A DNA stretch of 10,395 bases from Sphingomonas sp. CCH9-E2. GTDB lineage: Bacteria > Pseudomonadota > Alphaproteobacteria > Sphingomonadales > Sphingomonadaceae. Location: assembly GCF_001557215.1 (NCBI RefSeq), contig NZ_LSJM01000161.1, forward strand, positions 1 to 10,395, given 5' to 3'. The position numbers and the translations under genes are program-made. The notes under the pieces were generated by a model. It was not told where the DNA came from. It saw only the letters and a list, made by a program, of their open reading frames with translations, and ran no database searches. This document shows positions 7,862 through 10,395 of this stretch, one piece after another; within the stretch, counting starts at the first letter, position 1; each line of letters opens with the position of its first letter.

Positions 7862-9180
7862 TATCCCGCGGCAGCGGCTGCCCCTGTCTCGCGGCTTCCG
7901 AAAATCGATTGCGTGAGCTCGACCTCGTCGAGGAGCCGGCGAAGGGCAACGCCGATCGCGCGCGCAAGGTACGGAGGCACGGCGTTCCCGACTTGCGTGT
8001 AGCGGGGGCACTCCTTCGTCCGCCGGGTGCCGCCGGTCGTATACTTGCCGCGGAAGACGAACCAGTCGGGGAACGACTGCAGGCGCGCGTACTCGCGAAC
8101 TGTCAAAATCCTGGGCTCGGAGTAGTGAAGAATGTCGTCCGGAAGCGTCGTCACTGTCGGGGCTGGCTCGGCGCCGTCCATCGGGTAGATGCGGTGCTTC
8201 TTGAGGCCGTAGGTGCGACGGCTTTCGTCGTCCATGCGCACGCCCTTCCGGCACTCTTGGAGGATGCGTGCGAAGCGTTCCCGCACATCATCCCGGTGCC
8301 GGGCAAGGCGCATGCTATCCATCCTGCCCGTGTGGCCAGCGTGCATAAGCTGCTGGTATGGCGAGCGAGGACCGTCGTATGCCGCCTCCTCGAACCGGGG
8401 CGGGGACTCCGGGTCAAGGCAAGGGACGGTCGGCCGCCGCCCCACCTCGAGATCCGAAAGCGCATCCGACGAACTGACCGCGGAGCCAAGCCCAAGCTCC
8501 TGCAGCTGCGCAGCGCGAGATTCCTCGAGCAGATCGAAGAAGCGCTTGATGCCTCCGTCGAGCCACTCGCAAAGATCCTTGCGAATACCGATGGCGATCA
8601 GCCGGGACCGCTTCTGCGGGACGCCGTAGAGCGATGAATCCACGAGCATCGACGATACGCGGTAGTTCGCCTCGTCCAAGCTATCGACCAGCTTGTCATA
8701 GAAGGACTTGGAGCGCTCCGGTTGGCTACCGTGTAGCTCGATGACGTTGCGGCGAGCGTGGGCCACCTTCATGCCAGGGACGTTTTCAAGGACGAGCGCC
8801 TTTGGCTGCAGGGCCTCTACGACCTCGACGTACTTCTCGAAGAGGAGGTTTCGTGGATCGTCTTCGACACGTCTGCCAGCGAAGCTGAAGCCTTGGCAAG
8901 GTGGACCGCCCGCGAGCACGTCGATGGCCCCTCGCATTGCTACGAGGTCATTCTTGTGCTTCTCGAGTACTTCTTCGATTCCCCAGGCGCGCTGTTCCAG
9001 CCAGGAAGGCCAGTCGAACGTCGCCTTCATATCAGTCCGGTCCAGGAAGTTCGCGGAAAAGGTCCGAAATGCCATTTCGTCGCGCTCAATCGCGAAACGC
9101 CCTTTCAGTCCTGCCAGTGAAAAGCCAAGTGAAAGCCCCCCGCAGCCAGCAAACAAATCAGCGAACCCGTAAGACTTCAT
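7861..9180 (-). CDS. DNA (cytosine-5-)-methyltransferase
   Basis: This 439-residue protein carries the canonical C5-methylase motifs in order. Motif I (SAM binding) is FADLFAGCGGLSLGF (6-20); motif IV is GGPPCQGFSFAGRR with the catalytic cysteine C95; motif VI is LENVPG with E132; motif VIII is QKRSR (189-193); motifs IX-X are REYARLQSFPDW (362-373) and QVGNAVPP (396-403). The target recognition domain lies in about 210-345. It transfers a methyl group from S-adenosylmethionine to C5 of cytosine in a recognition sequence that cannot be read from the protein. Length is normal and the gene looks intact. The ATG at 9180 comes just before motif I, as is common in this family, though its ribosome binding site (GGGG about 14 bases upstream) is weak. 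As first gene of the cluster it probably supplies the self mark. No type II endonuclease gene is adjacent, so either it is solitary or its restriction partner is the downstream ATPase/nuclease trio, which I favour. Confidence 0.97.
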   Translation of the reverse strand: MKSYGFADLFAGCGGLSLGFSLAGLKGRFAIERDEMAFRTFSANFLDRTDMKATFDWPSWLEQRAWGIEEVLEKHKNDLVAMRGAIDVLAGGPPCQGFSFAGRRVEDDPRNLLFEKYVEVVEALQPKALVLENVPGMKVAHARRNVIELHGSQPERSKSFYDKLVDSLDEANYRVSSMLVDSSLYGVPQKRSRLIAIGIRKDLCEWLDGGIKRFFDLLEESRAAQLQELGLGSAVSSSDALSDLEVGRRPTVPCLDPESPPRFEEAAYDGPRSPYQQLMHAGHTGRMDSMRLARHRDDVRERFARILQECRKGVRMDDESRRTYGLKKHRIYPMDGAEPAPTVTTLPDDILHYSEPRILTVREYARLQSFPDWFVFRGKYTTGGTRRTKECPRYTQVGNAVPPYLARAIGVALRRLLDEVELTQSIFGSRETGAAAAAG

Positions 9181-9485
9181 CGACTACTAGCCACCCCTGG
9201 ATTGCTTGTCGGTCGCCGGGTTGGACGCCGATTCAAGGCAATGCCCCTTCCTCGTGGGCCGACAAGCGCTAACGCGCTGCGACCGCCCGCGAGGATTGCT
9301 GGCCGCCGCAGGCACTCGAACGATAGCAACATTGCCCTGGCGGGGCCATCCCGAAGAGGAGATATCGGAACGTCCATTTTCGCATACGGCTTCGCAATCC
9401 GATAGCCATTCCCCAGCCACGCGGCCCAATGGGAAACGAGCAACTTGTTCCATCTTTGTTCTATTTGACGGTGCGCGTCAAGCAC
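9177..9485 (-). CDS. Doubtful 102-aa reading frame upstream of the methyltransferase
   Basis: A frame of 102 codons opens with GTG at 9485 and its TGA overlaps the methyltransferase ATG as ATGA, the same kind of junction seen later in the operon. A strong purine-rich ribosome binding site (GGGAGGTGG, 9493-9501) sits 7 bases upstream, with its GGAGG core 10 bases from the GTG, just after the relaxase stop. Against it: the product begins LDAHRQIEQRWNKLL and is rich in Arg, Pro and Trp with no family I recognise, its third-position GC looks lower than in the neighbours, and an inverted repeat lies inside its first codons. It could be a small unknown or regulatory protein, a leader whose translation feeds the methyltransferase, a decayed gene remnant, or chance. 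I keep it only because two independent start/stop signals fit. Confidence 0.3.
   Translation of the reverse strand: MLDAHRQIEQRWNKLLVSHWAAWLGNGYRIAKPYAKMDVPISPLRDGPARAMLLSFECLRRPAILAGGRSALALVGPRGRGIALNRRPTRRPTSNPGVASSR
9204..9267. repeat. Inverted repeat, 9-bp perfect arms, upstream of the methyltransferase
   Basis: The arms GCTTGTCGG (9204-9212) and CCGACAAGC (9259-9267) are perfect reverse complements separated by 46 bases. The nearer arm is 23 bases from the methyltransferase start codon. It could be a two-site operator for a regulator, or fold in the leader RNA and affect methyltransferase translation. I see no regulator gene in the window. Confidence 0.5.
9265..9278. repeat. Short hairpin overlapping the distal arm of the larger inverted repeat
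   Basis: AGCGC (9265-9269) and GCGCT (9274-9278) form a perfect 5-bp stem with a 4-base loop. It shares bases 9265-9267 with the distal arm of the 9204-9267 repeat, so the two structures would exclude each other in RNA. It has no T-run, so it is not a convincing terminator. Confidence 0.35.
9465..9481. repeat. 17-bp palindrome TTGACG-N5-CGTCAA, possible operator
   Basis: Perfect 6-bp arms flank a 5-base centre. On the minus strand the first arm, TTGACG, resembles a -35 element, but the best -10 candidate 16-18 bases on (CAAAGA/AAAGAT) is weak. Its size and symmetry fit a dimeric repressor site. It lies in the AT-richer part of the gap (9361-9480, about 52% GC), where a promoter for the leftward operon would be expected. 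Confidence 0.4.
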
Positions 9486-9492
9486 GTCGATT

Positions 9493-9501
9493 CCACCTCC
9501 C
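9493..9501 (-). promoter_or_regulatory. Strong ribosome binding site in the relaxase-methyltransferase gap
   Basis: Minus-strand GGGAGGTGG matches the anti-Shine-Dalgarno complement well and is the best such site in the intergenic region. It lies 9 bases past the relaxase stop. The GTG at 9485 is the only start at a fitting distance, so it is the main support for the doubtful 102-codon frame. Confidence 0.4.
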
Positions 9502-9509
9502 GTCCGCAG

Positions 9510-10394
9510 TCAGGAAATGGACGGGCCCTGGCGGCCCCGCCCGATGGTCCAGCTGATGCCCTCGGTGCGCAGGATTCCCGAGACTCTTTTGCCGGCATGA
9601 GGCTCGAGCACGGGCCGCCACGGCACCAGCGTGAAATCATGGGCGCGCTCGACGAGCGCGAACCGGCCGCTCATGAGGTCGAGCCGCCGCCGGTAGATGC
9701 CCTCGACATGGCCGCCCGACTGGTTCTCGACGAACGGGAGGTCGAGCTCGCGCGAGAGCGCCGCCGCCACCCGCAGCAGCTCGCGCCGGCGCAGCGTCTC
9801 GATCATGCCCGGGCGCGGCTCGAACACGCCTGCCCGCTCGCTGCCGAGTCCCTCCTCCACCAGCCACTGCCGGCGCCGCGCTTCGGCATCGCGCACCGCG
9901 CTCCCGAACCCCGCATCGCGCGCGGGCGCGTCGGCGGGGCTCAGCAGCCGACGGTCGAGCCAGGTCGCGCCGTCCGCCGCCGCCAGCCGCTCTAGCGGCC
10001 CGGCCGCGAGCAGCTCGACCGCAACCGGACGCGCGCGCACCTGCGCCGTCTCGAACCGCTCGACCCGCTCGAGATGGTCGGAGGCGATCCGCCAGCTCCC
10101 GTCGGGCAGGCGCTCGACGCCCGCGCCGCCGCGCCGCAGCGCTTCGAGCCGGCGGACATGGCTCCGGGCGAACGCCTCGCTGGCCTGGCGGTCGTGGGCC
10201 AGGTGGGCGTCGATGTCGTAGCGGCCGCCATTGGCGGCGGCGACGGCGGCGGTCGTCCGATCTACCTCGCGCACACCGGGGCGACTGGGCGCGACCCGCA
10301 CCACCGCGCCCTCGCCGACGCCCTCCGCCGGCTGGCGCCCGAGCGCGACATAGTGGCTGCGCCCGTCGATCCCGTCGACGATGAGGTAATGGCG
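9510..10394 (-). CDS. Relaxase/mobilization protein, DUF3363 C-terminal region, 5' end cut by window
   Basis: The frame is open from the right edge to a TGA at 9510, giving 294 visible residues; the N-terminus with the VirD2-like nicking domain would lie outside. The visible part starts RHYLIVDGIDGRSHYVALG, typical of the DUF3363 region that follows the relaxase domain. It continues with GGRYDIDAHLAHD and ends with GGHVEGIYRRRLDL, a segment with LVPWRPVLEPH, and GISWTIGRGRQGPSIS, all of which match the known C-terminal pattern of this family. The ending looks natural rather than truncated. Function: site-specific nicking at an origin of transfer and piloting the single strand through a type IV secretion channel. 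Sampled lines run about 72-83% GC, clearly above the defence genes to the left, so the two parts have different histories. It marks the window as part of an integrative or plasmid-borne mobile element. Confidence 0.9.
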   Translation of the reverse strand, partial: RHYLIVDGIDGRSHYVALGRQPAEGVGEGAVVRVAPSRPGVREVDRTTAAVAAANGGRYDIDAHLAHDRQASEAFARSHVRRLEALRRGGAGVERLPDGSWRIASDHLERVERFETAQVRARPVAVELLAAGPLERLAAADGATWLDRRLLSPADAPARDAGFGSAVRDAEARRRQWLVEEGLGSERAGVFEPRPGMIETLRRRELLRVAAALSRELDLPFVENQSGGHVEGIYRRRLDLMSGRFALVERAHDFTLVPWRPVLEPHAGKRVSGILRTEGISWTIGRGRQGPSIS

Positions 10395-10395
10395 G

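Larger units (their letters stand above)
9181..9509. other. Intergenic region between relaxase and defence-like operon
   Basis: 329 bases that contain the three inverted repeats, the strong ribosome binding site and the doubtful 102-codon frame described separately. I see no rho-independent terminator after the relaxase stop, no tRNA and no clear sigma-70 promoter. The drop in GC from the relaxase (over 70%) to about 52% at 9361-9480 marks a likely cargo junction. Confidence 0.6.

Noticed and set aside
1..9180. Druantia type II (methyltransferase plus druF, druG and the druE helicase)
   Set aside because: The gene count and leading methyltransferase are similar, but the fourth gene shows no helicase motifs in its first 1412 residues and instead has a PD-(D/E)xK signature, and the second gene is a P-loop ATPase of DptF style. 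Not formally excluded without a search.
1..9180. DISARM or BREX
   Set aside because: A C5 methyltransferase occurs in class 2 DISARM, but no DrmA-type helicase, DrmC phospholipase or DrmB is seen. No PglZ phosphatase or PglX adenine methyltransferase of BREX is seen.
9265..9278. Rho-independent terminator after the relaxase
   Set aside because: The stem is only 5 bp and no T-run follows on the minus strand.
9453..9481. Sigma-70 promoter with TTGACG as -35 for the leftward operon
   Set aside because: The -35 is good, but no hexamer at 16-18 bases resembles TATAAT beyond three matches, so I report the palindrome only.
1..10395. CRISPR arrays, tRNA or rRNA genes, insertion-sequence transposases
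   Set aside because: No regularly spaced direct repeats, cloverleaf sequence, ribosomal RNA signature or transposase frame was seen on either strand.

Overview
The window is high-GC bacterial DNA, most likely proteobacterial and perhaps alphaproteobacterial. That guess rests on the base composition and on the style of the relaxase at the right edge; nothing in the window names a species. Every gene I accept reads leftward on the minus strand. The two edge genes, at the far left and far right, are both cut by the window.

Right edge (9510-10394): the C-terminal part of a DUF3363-type relaxase, the DNA-nicking protein of conjugative or mobilizable elements. It ends at a natural-looking C-terminus. 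By eye, sampled lines of this gene are about 72-83% GC, against roughly 60-65% in the genes to its left. A 329-base stretch (9181-9509) separates it from the next cluster. Its right-hand part (9361-9480) is only about 52% GC. It carries three inverted repeats and one doubtful 102-codon reading frame with a good ribosome binding site.

Defence-like operon (9180 leftward to 1): four tightly packed genes. (1) A complete cytosine-C5 DNA methyltransferase of 439 aa. (2) A 701-aa P-loop ATPase that resembles DptF/DndF. (3) A 502-aa helical protein whose C-terminus resembles DptG/DndG. (4) A giant protein with at least 1412 residues visible, running off the left edge, which carries a PD-(D/E)xK nuclease signature and resembles DptH/DndH. 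Gene 2 starts 12 bases after the methyltransferase stop, with a G-rich ribosome binding site laid over that stop. Genes 2/3 overlap as ATGA and genes 3/4 overlap by three bases within TGATGA, which suggests translational coupling and fixed stoichiometry.

How the genes may work together (inference): in known Dnd systems, DndFGH cleaves or damages DNA lacking the phosphorothioate mark made by DndABCDE. Here no phosphorothioation gene is visible, and a cytosine methyltransferase sits where the marking module would be. The cluster may be a DndFGH-like restriction machine that uses 5-methylcytosine as the self mark, carried as cargo on a mobile element. The family assignments for genes 2-4 come from pattern memory and gene order, not from a database search. 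The methyltransferase and the relaxase are secure.
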